A stretch of DNA of 64,000 nucleotides from Calonectria ilicicola (Eukaryota; Ascomycota; Sordariomycetes; Hypocreales; Nectriaceae). Under the pieces are notes generated by a model. It was not told the origin of the DNA. It did not search any database and was given only the letters and a program-made list of their open reading frames with translations. Shown here one piece after another: positions 12,201-23,619 of the stretch. Within the stretch, counting starts at the first letter, position 1. Each line of letters starts with the position of its first letter. The DNA lies in assembly GCA_020809705.1 (NCBI GenBank), contig CP085827.1, positions 5,332,001 to 5,396,000 on the forward strand, read 5' to 3'. A program made the translations under genes and the position numbers.

Positions 12201-12733
12201 TTGGAGGTCATGAGCTGCGTCAGAGTCGCCGCGTTGAGGCTAGGGCAGAGAACCGCCCAACTCGACAGCCTCTTCCTGATTCCACCCCAGCTGAAACCCG
12301 CCCCCCTCTCAACAGAGTGCATAGCGTTGACGCCGTTGAGCGCACCAACACACTCGCTCGCCGCGAGATTGCTCGTGCTGAGGCCGCTCAAGGTCGCGCT
12401 GACCGACATGCTGCTAACAGGGAACGCGCTGCTGCCGCCGCTGCGGATGCTGCTAATGCCGCAGCCGCAGCAATCCCCCCTGTTGCTACTAACGGAAGAA
12501 TGCGCTTCCACGAATCGGAGGAGATGCAACGCCTGAATAAGGTCTGGGCTCGCCAGGAAAGCCTCCGAGTCAAGGCCGGCGTAGAAGATGCTAAGATTTA
12601 CGGTGGTATCAAGTATGAGCGAAAGTCGACAGGACCTTTTATGGGCAAATTGGTTTCTCAGGGTACTATCATCAGTATCGATGGTGAGGACTATGTTGAG
12701 TATCGCGTCCTTACCAAGCCGTCGTTTTTTTAG
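9258..12733 (+). CDS. Uncharacterised protein with a duplicated LGYW module
   Basis: Two exons, 9258-9679 and 10822-12733, give 777 residues. The intron has a perfect GTAAGT donor, a GACTAAC branch site at 10801 and a TTCAG acceptor, and phase 2 is kept, but at 1142 nt it is very long for this genome. Exon 1 encodes a low-complexity Pro/Ala/Ser/Thr-rich region of 140 residues. Exon 2 has a basic cluster (PKRKR, possible nuclear signal) and then two related units of about 85 residues. Each begins V/LLGYW and ends in VKEYVRIR or IKEYCRVR (starting near residues 270 and 460). An Ala/Arg-rich probable coiled coil follows, then a conserved-looking C-terminus. I do not recognise the family and assign no function. 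The ATG sits in ACCATGG context. Confidence 0.8.
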
Positions 12734-15700
12734 TATGGACAAAAAAAAAGGACCGACGCCTCTCGCAAACTCGCAATAGTTTCCGGCTCCCAAACTCGTT
12801 TAACTATCTCAGTCAACGACGCCACCACACAACAGCAACCATTTACAGGCATCTGTATAACAGCTTCAAGTCAGCATACGCCATTAACAAATTGTGAAGC
12901 GTTAAAGGCAGCTTCAACGCCGCTGTGGCACCAGTCGAACTACCCAGCGCACTTATTCAACCCCCCCGCTCTTTTGGCTCAAAACATTTTTTTTGCACAT
13001 CTTTTTTCTCTTGTCTGTTTTTTTTTTCTGGCCGAGGTATTTTTTCCTCCTTGTTGTACAATTCGGGTGAAGGAAGGTGATGGGTTTCTCAAAATAGCGA
13101 TGAGAATCAACACTGAGATGGAGGCCGATCAAAAAAAAATTGAGGGCCTTGACGGAAAAGTCTTGCCCCGATGGGTTAACACTAGAATGAAACAGTTTCT
13201 TTGGGTCATTTCCTTTATTTCTTTTGTGAGTTCTTTTCTGGGAGGCCGGTTTGAGGCACACCTACGAGGTTAAGGGGAAAGATGGACAACGGGTGGGTAT
13301 TCAGACTGGAACTCTACGGAACGGAGTGGGTGGTGTTTGGACTTGGGGACTGCTTGATATACCCGGTGCAGGGAATACATAATTGTGTACTAGTGGATTC
13401 GCTAAAGAGAATTGTTTTGGGTGTGTTTTCAACTTCAATTTAATCGTGACTAAACAAATGCAATTGCAGTGGCTGTGCAAGAGGCTGCAGACAGCCAATC
13501 AGCATCTTCAACAAGCTGGTTACGTTGAATATGGTTGGTCTGTTGGAACGGCCCCCAACTTTGAGTTGCAATAAATGCTCAGAGCTGTTTGTGAGGCCAC
13601 AGCAGCTCATTGGCGGGTAATGTGACAATGAGATCGGATATAAATGGAAAGAAGCATGCAACTGCCGAGATTTGCCGGTCGTTGACATTTTTAACTATTG
13701 GCACACCCTCGTCAGTTGCATATCTGGGAGAATAGGTGAGCGGGTCATGTCAACTCAGCCTTGCATCTCTACGGCCATTTCTCCCTTTCGGCCTAGCCTT
13801 TCCTCGCGTTGAGTCTTTGTTGGTCGAGCAAGAGTATTCTGATATTAAATGGTATAAAGGCTAATTTCTGAACCAACTAGCCTCTCGTTGATCCTACGGT
13901 TGCCGAACTGATCCCCTCCCCTCTTGGCTAGCCTATCACTCACTTCTTGAGGGCTGTCTCACGTGGCCCATCAAGGAATCGGCTTGCAAAGGAAAACAAA
14001 AGAATGCAATAAATACTAAAAAAAATCGTGTGGTCATATAACCGGTAAAAGTTTTCGCGATTTCAGCCTAAATGGATAGGAGAAACACCTATCTGTGCTA
14101 GAGCCCATGCCCGTGCCTATGCTTTTTCGCAATCTGGTAGAAAGAGAAGAGCAAGTTGCTAAAATTAATATAATAGGTCCTGTGGTTTTCTAGTTTCATA
14201 AATATTTTGCCTTGTTTCATTTTTAGTATGTAAATGGCGGGTGGGTTGCATGCTGCTTGATGGGTTGGTGTTGTTAGGTCTTCCAACAAGCGATGAATAG
14301 GCAGAAATTGCCTGTTTGCAAGGGTTAAACATGGTTATTTATTTCGTCAACTTTCAGCAATACTATTCACTTGATAAGTTGGTTGCATTAATTAGCAACA
14401 CTTGGAAAAGCCTTTTGCCTCATCCAAACAAGCAAATATAGTTACTGGTGGGGAGGGCACTGAGCGATTAAGAAATATCTTGAAAGCGAAACTCGATCTG
14501 AATGGTTTCATAGTCGAATAAAATAGCCTCGTGGTTCTTTGGGCTGTGGATTTAGTTGAGTATTTTACTCTTCCTTGGGGCTTGATCTTGGTTTCCTGCA
14601 ACAAATAGCCATACCCATCAGCGAGCCCGGCGTACCGTCAAAGATCCGTATGCCATAGGTTGAAATCTAGTTTTTGGATTCCCATTCTTATAAATATGAA
14701 TCGCCATCCGCGGTCTTGGTGCGCTTGGTTTTGATCAATGCAACTGAGAGAACCCCCGACGTTGACATCTTGAGCTAAGTTTAAATCGAAGCAATTCGAG
14801 CGCCACAGTCTTCCACATGCATACCGTCTGAGTGCAAAACGCCTCGGGTTTCAAATCAGGAGACCAAATTGGCCAGCGCATACCCAACTTGGGTCTTCCA
14901 GTGGTACCCTGTTGATCCAACCATTGGATGTTGAACACGTGTGAAGCGACTCTGAGTTATCAGCCAACTCCAATGGAAATCGGCTATTCCAAAAATGTGA
15001 ATAAAATGCACACTATTGGCGACACCATGGCTTTCAGCCATTACGGTGTGGCGTCTTACTCACCTGACTAGCTTCGCCACAAGATAAAGGAGGTTCAAGA
15101 GGATGAGCGGAAGGGATCCAATTGTTCACAGGCTTTTTTTTTATTACATAATGACTCAATCGAGCTGACCCTTTGATATTCAAGTTTACCAGGTTTGCCC
15201 TTGTTGCAATGCTTTGAGAATTTTTTTTGCACCTTCGGGATTTCCGAATTTGATAGTTGGCGCCAAGTGGGTTGCAAGATGGCATGCAGGAAATGGGTTG
15301 GCTAAATGCGGTGTGCATCGGCCCATATTCAAGGACGTCAGAGCAAAAAAGGATAACCCCAAAGAAAATGAATAAAATTGGTTATTTTAACAACATGGAT
15401 TTAATTCTCAAAGAAATAAGTTAGCCTCATACTATTTAGATTTGTCTAATGGTGGTGCTTGGGCGGAAGGGGAGTGGTAATGAATTTGAGTTAGTTCCTG
15501 CTAACTGGCTATTAGTGGAGGCTTTGCGTATTAGGACACGCCTGGATTGAATGAATCTAAACGCAAGGTGCGGGATCAGATATTCACGAACGGGCAGCAA
15601 ACCAAGTTGACCAGCATTTTAGAATCTCTATGTTTTCCCTTTTTTTCCCGAGGGAGATATCTCCTTTATTAGTTTACATCCGCAATCAAAAGTTGCATGC

Positions 15701-15798
15701 ATGATTGCCCCTCACTGCACCCCTCGTCTGACATGAGATACTGAGTCACTGCAGGCAAAAAGTCCAGATATCTTGATGGAGGAGCCTGTTCTATTCAC
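12734..15798. other. Gene-free 3.1-kb stretch
   Basis: AT-rich in places, with T and A homopolymers at 12988-13030 and 13131-13138. No RNA gene, coding region or repeat with clear ends was found. The start probably holds the 3' UTR of the upstream gene. TGTTGGA (near 13544) and TCCAACA (near 14281) resemble LTR ends, but their flanks do not match. Confidence 0.5.
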
Positions 15799-16938
15799 TC
15801 ACTGCGAAGAATTTGCCGCTCCACAAATAGCAGCAACACGCGTCAGATTCCAATGTGCCTCCAAGAATTTATAGCTGGGAAGTTTTTGAGGGTCATCCGA
15901 TCTGAAGTAAAAGACTTGCCCTGTCCTTAGCCGCAGGCCGCTGGAGCGATGGGCTAACTGGTGGCCCCATCCTGGGTCATTGAGCCCAGCCTTGGAAATT
16001 GCATCATCAATATCGGTGATAATGGTGGATGGGTGCAAGGCAGACTTTTTGAGCCAGTGCCATTGGACTTTTACCCAGGTTTCACCATGATCGAGTGGTT
16101 TTAGTGCCCATGTGTCCTTTATGTCGAGATCGTATCGAAGTTGGAGATCAAGGGGGATACGGTTTTGAGCTGTGCTACCTATTTGTCGGAGCAAGGTCAT
16201 CCACTCTGCAACCTGAGCAGACCCCCAAAAAGTTGAAAGCACGCTGGAGAAAAGAACGCCACGATCAGTATTCTGGGATAGGGAATGAGGAAATATGTGG
16301 GTCGCTGAGGGGTTCGGAGTTCCAGTAAAGATGCACTTATGATCATCACGAGCATCAGCCTAAAATAAACAATTTAGCCATTATCGAGTTATAATAATAG
16401 GGAACGAAGCCTTACATCTTTAGCGGCTTTGTCAAGTTGATTGGCAGGCTTGTATTTCTCTCGTTCGTATATGATGTGCTTTTCTCTTTTATCTAGCCGG
16501 GTTAGTTAGCAAATGGTGGTAGATGTAAGAATGGTCCGAGAAGGATTCTAGAAACATACAGGCTCTGATTGCTCGATAGGCTCCGTGAGTAACGTCCAAG
16601 CGCATTCTGCAAGCTCTTTTGAACTCAAAACTGTCTGGGTCTGGGTCGGGATTCGCCAGCACATCCAAAACTAAAGGTCGAAGTTGTTTGATCTCCTCGA
16701 TGGGGGCTATCATGAAGAATGCAAAAGTTGCTGCATTTTGAGCCATTCCTTCCAAAGATTGTTGCCAATATAAGAAGAGTGCCCGCCGTGTCTCAAAATT
16801 GTCGACATAATCCCAGACAGGTTCTCTTGGTAGAGGGACGTCAGCCAGCGCCTCCTCAAGGGAATCTAAGGTTGATGAATCCGCCTCATTAATCTTTTCG
16901 ATGAAGTGTTGAAGCAACCGTTCCGACTTGTCGTCCAT
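15799..16938 (-). CDS. HNH_2-type nuclease domain protein
   Basis: Minus-strand exons 16938-16560, 16492-16416 and 16359-15799 give 338 residues. Intron 1 has GTATGT, a CTAACTAAC branch site and CTAG; intron 2 has GTAAGG and TTTTAG; the frame is kept across both. The middle matches the fungal HNH_2 family: DDHKCIFTGTPNP at about residues 157-169, then the THIFPHS segment with the probable catalytic His near 173, then a hydrophobic LFSSVLSTFWG region. The N-terminal 125 residues are helical and acidic; the C-terminus is a variable Trp-rich region. HNH proteins are metal-dependent nucleases, but this fungal group is expanded and largely unstudied, so nuclease activity is inference. The usual AAH context reads SATH here. 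It stands alone between two gene-free stretches. Confidence 0.82.
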
Positions 16939-19648
16939 TGTGATGCCGTCGTCGAAAATTGAATGGAGGTGCCGAGTCGGGTGATGTGGAAATGTGGAAG
17001 TTGAGGGAAGAGGGCCGTTGTCACACGCAAGCAAACAAACAAACAAACAAAAACCCAACATTGATATATAGAGAGTTCCTTGATAAATGCATACTACAAA
17101 AGTGATACTATAACGCGAGGATAGATTCAGATATTCTTCGTGGTAGTCACAAATCATGGAACATTTTTATGTATTTTGCATTTCCCCTCGTTGGCAAAAC
17201 GTCGTCGGTGCTGCGGGCATACATTTTGCTGGGTGTACACATAAACCTTTTTAGCGAGGGCTGTTTTGGGGGAAACACTGGAGAGATAATATTATTTTAG
17301 GATAAATAAGCTTATAAATGTACAAAAATATTTATTTCGTTTTATTTTTACTTTTTATAAGCAAACATTCTAGATCAAATCTACTTCTTCCCAACTCTGA
17401 TGTCCATATTGCGGCCTATCCAAATTTCTTTGCGAATTTCGGGCTTTATTTATGCGTTAAACAGTAGCAATCGCGCTTTCTCCTTACAAGAAAGGCAGCT
17501 TCTTTTAATTGACTTGTGTCAGGCGACTCATCAGGTGTCGGGCACTGTCAAGTAATTTCACATGACCACACCACACTCAAGTACCTCGATAACTCTGCTT
17601 AGGGTCTCTATCTTTATCCACCATCGACTAAGACCACTTTTCCTGGTGACGTATTGACTGGTACTGCTACAATCTCTCTTCGCTTAGAAAACGGGGCATT
17701 GAGCATATAAATTAGTAGGCATCCCCACAGCCATGCCCACCTCGCTCGAGTGTACGCCGCAAGTGGTTCTCAGATCCGGCCCACAGCGATTTTCCCTTGG
17801 GTGGACTGGGCATCTCCCTGCAAGGGCTGCAGCGAGATGATGTGTAACAGCGAGTACCTCATCATCATCATGGTATCATTCAACAAAAAAAAAAAAGTAG
17901 ACTCACGTAACATGCTTGTATACAAGACAAAGGCGGGTTCCTCGGGGAATTTTTCAAGTTGCCACCCGACGCTACATTGAAGCTTTTAAGCCTGCAGCAT
18001 ATCAAGTCCGCAGCGTCGTAATGGGAGTGTGTAGTTGATCAAGTTCAATCCCGGTCGCCGATCCACCCTCCCGCACAGACGACATTGAGAGGAAGGGCTT
18101 CTTGTTCCCCCTCGGGCCCGCGTTGATCAATCGGTTGGCCCCAGCTTCCCTGTTTTCTCTCAAGGCATGAAACGCCCTCGTTTATAAATGCGGGGACCAG
18201 CCGGCAGAGAGTACATCCGCAGTGTGTGTGTGGTGTGTGTATATGTCCGCTTGTTCCAGGTGATTGTGAGAGAATTAAAAAGCAGAAAAGGACATCATGC
18301 TTCCAAATCTCTTTCAAATCATGGAGGGTGGGCGCTGTGTTGCAATCGAAACACAAGAAACGGCTCGCCATCTGCGCAATCGTGTTCGGCTGCAGGTCTG
18401 GGTCCCGGGTCAGACCATGCCCAACCCGCCGTCAGAGCCAAGAAAGTCCGCAAGAACCATGATATGCGCGCGCGTTCACACACCCACACGCTAATAAGTT
18501 ATGGTCGGGTTTTCCCTTTCTGGTTTTCTTCTTTGCCCTGCCCACTGAACACCTGTCCCTCCCTCCCTCCCCGCTCTCTCTCTCTTGGTCAAGCCTGGGC
18601 CTGGGAGCCAGTCGGGGCAGAGTGGCCGCGTCAATGGGGCTGAGTGTACATGACATGCAGCCAATGTCACGAGCTAGGCCCAGGCAGCGAATGAATCGAG
18701 GGATTGCGTGTTTAAGCCCATGTCTACCCAACAGTCAGCTTTACCAATTGCAGTCGAGGCCTGACAGACCCGTTTCATATGCCTCGGGGCTTTCGGATCG
18801 GCAGAAGCTTGGTTTTTTGGAAGAGAGACCGAGTGTGTGAGGGAGGGTGATATTGTGTGTGTGTGTGGGTGATACGCGGCTCCTATGCCACTATCTCCGG
18901 GTTGCAACTCAATTCAACTGTGGCTCTCATTGCGACGTAGACTATGCACCCTCTGCCCTCTCTCAATCCCTTTTCGGATACCGAGCTCTCGGCAGTCGGC
19001 CCCTGGTTCAGTGGTTTAACAGTTTATCTATTCTGACCTCTGCCTACAGAATAATACATCTGCTGCCAGAAACAACATGCTCTGTGATGTGATATGCTAG
19101 CATCAGACCTATGACGTTGCTAGGCTAGGCCAAGCCAAGTCTCTTCTCTTGTAAATCCATCTCCGCACAATCATCGCTCTGCACGCACGCTTGCGTCCAC
19201 GCAACCACCAGCTTTCAGTTCGTTCAGTTCAGAAAAGACATTTCCATTCCACATATCGGTCGCTGCCTAGTAGCAATTCGCCGACTAATCCTTCATTTGC
19301 TTGCACCCGTGCACTTGCCCACTGCCTGTGCCTTGCTTGCACCCCCTATCCTTCCGGAACGCCATGAATCATGCCCATATACTACTGGTCCTTTGCCCCT
19401 TCGCCAAACCCCTGAAATTCATCAAACGCCCCGTATTCTGCTCTCCTTGTTCTGGTGGGTGATCCAGTCTGTTCCTTCCATCCGGAAGGCAATCCCATTC
19501 AGACATTGTGTGTCTTGTGACTTGGGAGGCGCTCTCGAAGCGGCGCGCTGGATGTCTTTCCATCCTTGTGGGCGTTTCCGTCATCGTAAGCGGGCGTGTA
19601 GTGGCCGAGGCCAGCGTCGTAACCATCTTTAGTTTCCTTCCGTCTTTT
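16939..19648. other. Intergenic, HNH_2 gene to arrestin gene
   Basis: No supported gene. It holds the HNH_2 promoter at the left end, an AT-rich patch at 17290-17370 with inverted GCTTATAAA/TTTATAAGC arms, GT-rich microsatellites near 18220-18242 and 18853-18870, and a CT-rich patch near 18550-18590. The right end is the probable 3' UTR of the arrestin gene. Confidence 0.5.
17064..17070 (-). promoter_or_regulatory. Possible TATA box of the HNH_2 gene
   Basis: On the minus strand TATATATC lies about 126 bases before the chosen ATG at 16938, a fitting distance for a fungal core promoter. An (AAAC)n microsatellite (17031-17050) lies between it and the ATG. Confidence 0.35.
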
Positions 19649-20986
19649 TCACTCAATAAACGGCTTCTTCTGGCCGCCCACCATGCAGAGACCCAGAGCC
19701 CGTAATGAATCGCGGTCATTGGCTAGAATTATAGTGCGAGCGGGTAGCATAGGGTTGCCGGGGTCGACATGTGAAGCGTCCTTTGCCGATTGTTCGATAG
19801 CATCCATTTCCTCCTTGCAGCCCTGTTGATCAAGGGGGCAAATAACTATGGGTTGGCGGAGGTTGACATCCTTTGCACCACTTAATTGAACCTAGGAAAG
19901 TTAGCCAACGACAGATAAAAAGAAAACAACCTCGACTATCGTACCTTAATGTTGAGGTAAAACTCAATCTTGTATAGGGTCGATGTGGTTGTGAAGGAGG
20001 TGACTTCGTAGAGCGGAAAGTGTGGTTTTCCCCGCTTGATAATGCCTTCGGGGTCTCGGAGGTCTTTTGATGGGAAGCAGAGGCCGACGTTGGTAGCGTA
20101 TCCGGCCTCGGGCATTTTGGTCTTGACTACTTGTACTTGTTTTGAAATCTTGTTGACCTTTTTGGTTGGCTCGTCGCCTTCCGGGTTATATGTTATTTCC
20201 TCCTCAATTACGAGGGTAATTTTGTCGATGGTGACTCGCTTCGCTTTGGACATCCAGTCTGCGTTGGGCGATAGTTTGATATAAACGGTAATAGGATCAC
20301 TCGGGCCATAGCTCCATCGGGGCAGGTTGATTCCGAGATGGACGATGTTGTCGGCGGTGACGAGCTTAGATTCGGGTTTATTATACATGCCAAAGGTGGA
20401 GAGGGTATCGTAGCGTTGTAGGGGCATAGGGAAGCTGTATTTGTACTGGTTGCTGTGGCCTTGCTGGACGGTGACGACGAGCTCGTAGTATGTCTCGGCA
20501 GTTCTGCTGGGAAGTTGTAGGGATGCGGGAGGGATTCGTCGGTTCGTCTCTTCTCCGCCGCGGCCAAAGGGGATGAAGAGGACAAAGGGCAGGTCCATGG
20601 CAATGACCTTTTCTGACTCTTTGCCAGATGCGCAGCGGAAGAGAAGCAATTCCTTGCCCACAACATCAGTCGTCTCTCGCCGGGGGGTTCCCAAGTGTCG
20701 CTTGGTGATACTCTCGGCATCGGGATGGATGGATTCGCGGCGTTGTAAACATATTCGGACTAACGATACGGACACGGGCATGGAATAGCCCTGGCCGGGG
20801 CGGATTTCGACTTTGCCCTCAATGCGCGGCTAGAGAGTGGGAAAATGTCAGCATGGTGTTCCGGCAGCAAGCGCCACCACAGAGGCAGCAGGCTGGACGT
20901 ACCAGAGTCGCCGAAATGCCAGGGTAGCCCACAAGGAAGCTGCTGTTCGGAGGGCCAGAGACCCTCACGCTGGCGGGCGCCGACAT
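19649..20986 (-). CDS. Arrestin-domain protein
   Basis: Minus-strand exons 20986-20903, 20829-19945 and 19891-19649 give 403 residues, with all junctions in phase 0. Donors are GTACGT and GTACGA; the last intron has a GGCTAAC branch site and CCTAG. The short first exon (28 residues) reads into an arrestin-like N domain (PRIEGKVEIRPGQGYSMPVSVSL). A central segment with LPFVLFIPFGRG and a C domain with IVHLGINLPRWSYGPSDPITVYIKL follow. Fungal arrestin-related proteins act as adaptors between membrane cargo and a ubiquitin ligase or signalling partners. I see no clear PPxY motif, so a direct Rsp5 adaptor role is not supported. The model ends in KKPFIE at the TGA. The family call is good; the exact role is unknown. 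Confidence 0.85.
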
Positions 20987-21596
20987 GGCGGAATGGGAGG
21001 GAGATTCGGAGTTGAGGTCGGATCCGGAGGGGAGCTTGGTTCAAGAGGTCGCAGGAGCAGAGGGTCAGTCACAGGTGGGGGGGGGGGGCGTGCGGCCGTG
21101 AGGGCGATGGCGATGGCAAAAGACGAGCTACAGGCTGTGCCAGTGCCGGAGCCGGAGCCAGAGGCGTGAAGCAGACGATGCGGCGGTCATGAATTCGAGG
21201 TTGAGGCGAGATGGCGCAGAAGGCGTCTGCGGCAGTGTATGTATGTGTCTGTGTGGGCGGGACAGGCGGGCGGCGTGCGGTCGGTCACTGCGGTCGGGGA
21301 ATCGCCAAGGCGGAGGTGGGGTATCGAGAGAGTCGCACGCGAGAGAGCACGACAGACCGGAGCAGCATCACAGGGCGTCTGGGGGGTGGGCGACGGCGGC
21401 GACGGAGGCAGGCAGGCGAGGCGCGCGGAGGAGGGTTCGTGGAGGAGGAAGGGAAAAAGGAAAGGATGTGGGATGGATCACAGGTTGGCCCAGGGCCAGC
21501 GACAGCGAGAGAGAGGAGAGGCAGCAGAGAGGGCTGAGGCTGGTTGGGTGCGTTGCTGTTGGTGTGTGTCTACCAAACAAGCTACAGACAGGCCTA

Positions 21597-21643
21597 GGTC
21601 CTGGGTCCTGGGTCCTGTGGTTCTGGGTTCTGGGTACTGGGTC
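21597..21643. repeat. Minisatellite, unit close to CTGGGTC
   Basis: Six to seven imperfect copies of a 7-8 base unit (CTGGGTC, CTGGGTT, CTGGGTA) stand in tandem about 600 bases upstream of the arrestin start. Confidence 0.8.
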
Positions 21644-22104
21644 ATGCTCGACTCCCTCCCAGCGGGTAACTAACTAATTAACTACCCAAGTTAACTAGCA
21701 AAAATGCAAAGAGGTGCATGCTCATTCCCTGATCCTGAGGAGGTACAGTACCCGCCCAGGCCGAGTCCAGCGTAGCCTCCCGAGTAGTGCTTGGGTAAAC
21801 AGAGCCTGTCGCCCCAGTTGGCTGTTTATCATTAGGCGTGCTGTGGTCTCCATGTCGCTAGTCCCTTGGGCCTTTTTGGGGGCCGGCACACAACAAACAG
21901 CCGCCTTGGTGGGGGTTTAATCTGTGCCCGTAAGGCAGAGTCAGCACAAACCTGGGCTGTATGGATCCATCGCACACGCGCGGTTACAGGGTCATGGTCC
22001 ACGGCCATGGCTCTGCTCTGACTGCGAGACCGAGAACGAGCAATTAATCCGCTGAGCTGTCGGGGCGTGCCGCAACACACACACACCGGTTGCATCATAC
22101 AGAT

Positions 22105-22136
22105 ATACATGCATACATACATACATACATACATGC
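22105..22136. repeat. (CATA)n microsatellite
   Basis: About six near-perfect CATA units, followed by a short ACGTACGTATGTACGT palindromic stretch. Confidence 0.85.
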
Positions 22137-22172
22137 GTACGTATGTACGTGAACACGCTCCAGTACGACAAC

Positions 22173-22206
22173 GACGGCAACAGCAGCAGCAGCAGCAACA
22201 ATAACA
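22173..22206. repeat. GCA/ACA trinucleotide tract
   Basis: Consecutive CAG/CAA triplets with few interruptions. They are not part of a supported reading frame. Confidence 0.7.
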
Positions 22207-22393
22207 GCAACCTCCTGTTTCCTCGTCTTCTCTCTTCTTCTTTTTGCGTAACAACGGCTTGTCAGCCCAACCTATGACGCTCTTGGACAAGTTCCGCAGT
22301 GGTGCCTCGGTAGGTACAGATGCTGATCTCGTACGCTGAATGCGTCCTAGTCCCATCATCCATCCGCTGGTCGATGGAGTCGAGCCCCCTACA

Positions 22394-22597
22394 GTACAAT
22401 CCCTGAAAGTTTGTACCCTGCCTACCTTTTCCCACCGTCTTTCAAGTAAATAAGTAATTTATACATAAAGATTATTAATCTTTATTTATTTATTTATTTT
22501 CTTTTTTTTTTTTTACCACTAAACTGATATCTTCAGGTGATTGAGTTTTAAGGTGAGGAAGTCACAGGCGCACAATCTTTCAAGGGATGGATTGTAC
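22394..22597 (+). mobile_element. MITE-like foldback element, copy A
   Basis: Perfect 9-base inverted ends GTACAATCC and GGATTGTAC frame 204 bp with a low-complexity A/T core of ATTT units. Inside the ends are CCTGAAAGTTTGT on the left and ACAATCTTTCAAGG on the right, again inverted to each other. Copies B (25762) and C (62669) share the ends, the CCTACCTTTTCC segment and the right-hand AAGTCACAGG-type segment in the same order. No coding capacity, so it would be non-autonomous. Confidence 0.75.
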
Positions 22598-23619
22598 ATT
22601 ACATGTACATCCGAGCCGCCTTTTTTTTTCTTGTGGGCATTGAGCATTGCCAGCTGATCATCTCATTCACTGGCTCGCCTTTGCTGACCTGCCACGCTTT
22701 CACGACCACGCCAGATCCACGGCGCACAACGTGAGCATTGTGCACACATGACGTTTGGCCAGATGAACCGCCGCCATTGGGTGTCATCCCATTCTAGATC
22801 CCGCATCGGCAGCGGTGCTCTCGGCCAGGGCCCAACGCAGGATTGGGACCGAGACTGTGCCTCTGGATCCGTGAGAATTGGCACAGTCAGCACAATTACT
22901 GCATGCGTCCCTCGACGCTTTTGCGGAGGGCCCGCTGCTGACAGGGGTTCTCTCCGCTTCAGAGCCCTACGTCTACCGCCCCGTCGAGCGCGGATGCGGC
23001 CCCGGGAGGCCTTCATCTCGACTACCCGTGTGGCTGGTGAGGCAGGCTGCATTGTCGAACCGGCGGCGCGCCCCCTTGCGCACGACTGCCGGCGACAACT
23101 GGCATGAATTGGACTTTGGCTTTAGCTTCAAAAACTCACTGTTAGAGCTGCAAAATACGGGACTTTGACTCTCGGCCCCTGGTTGGGCACAGCGTAGCCC
23201 GGTATACGACAGCGTCCCATGTAAGGTCGATCCCCAGCTCAGCTGAAGTGCGCCACTTACCTGCAGCCCTCGCCCAGTCAGGTGCCGAGAGACGGACCCT
23301 GTCGCGGAGCACCAGCCACACAACCTGTTTCTTGTGGGTGAACCACGTCCAAGCCACCCACGAAACGATCCATGGGCAAGAAGAGGACCAAATGATGCCA
23401 TGTGCAGGCACTTGCTTGCTCGCTCACTCACACACATTTCAACACTAGAATATACGACACAGGTATCCGCGCAATCCATCACCAACACCCTCAACCTCAG
23501 CCATTTGCGACGCAATTCCAGGGGCTGTGCCACTGATGCAATGCCACCCAGCCACGTACCCGCCCGGTCCATCACCTCTGTTGATCTCCCAGTTATGGCA
23601 ATTGTTTGATCGCTTAGAT

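Larger units (their letters stand above)
20987..23619. other. GC-rich promoter region with microsatellites and a MITE
   Basis: No gene that I can support. The part next to the arrestin start is G-rich on the plus strand (C-rich on the arrestin strand), as expected for its promoter and leader. Further on are a CTGGGTC-type minisatellite, a (CATA)n tract, a GCA-rich tract and MITE copy A, which are listed separately. Confidence 0.5.

Noticed and set aside
13544..14287. TGTTGGA and TCCAACA as ends of a possible 740-bp LTR
   Set aside because: The 5-bp flanks (TGGTC and AGCGA) do not match, and nothing inside resembles an LTR.
21189..21677. Three overlapping plus-strand frames of 108-162 codons in G-rich DNA
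   Set aside because: Gly/Arg/Ala-rich in every frame owing to base composition; this is the arrestin promoter side.
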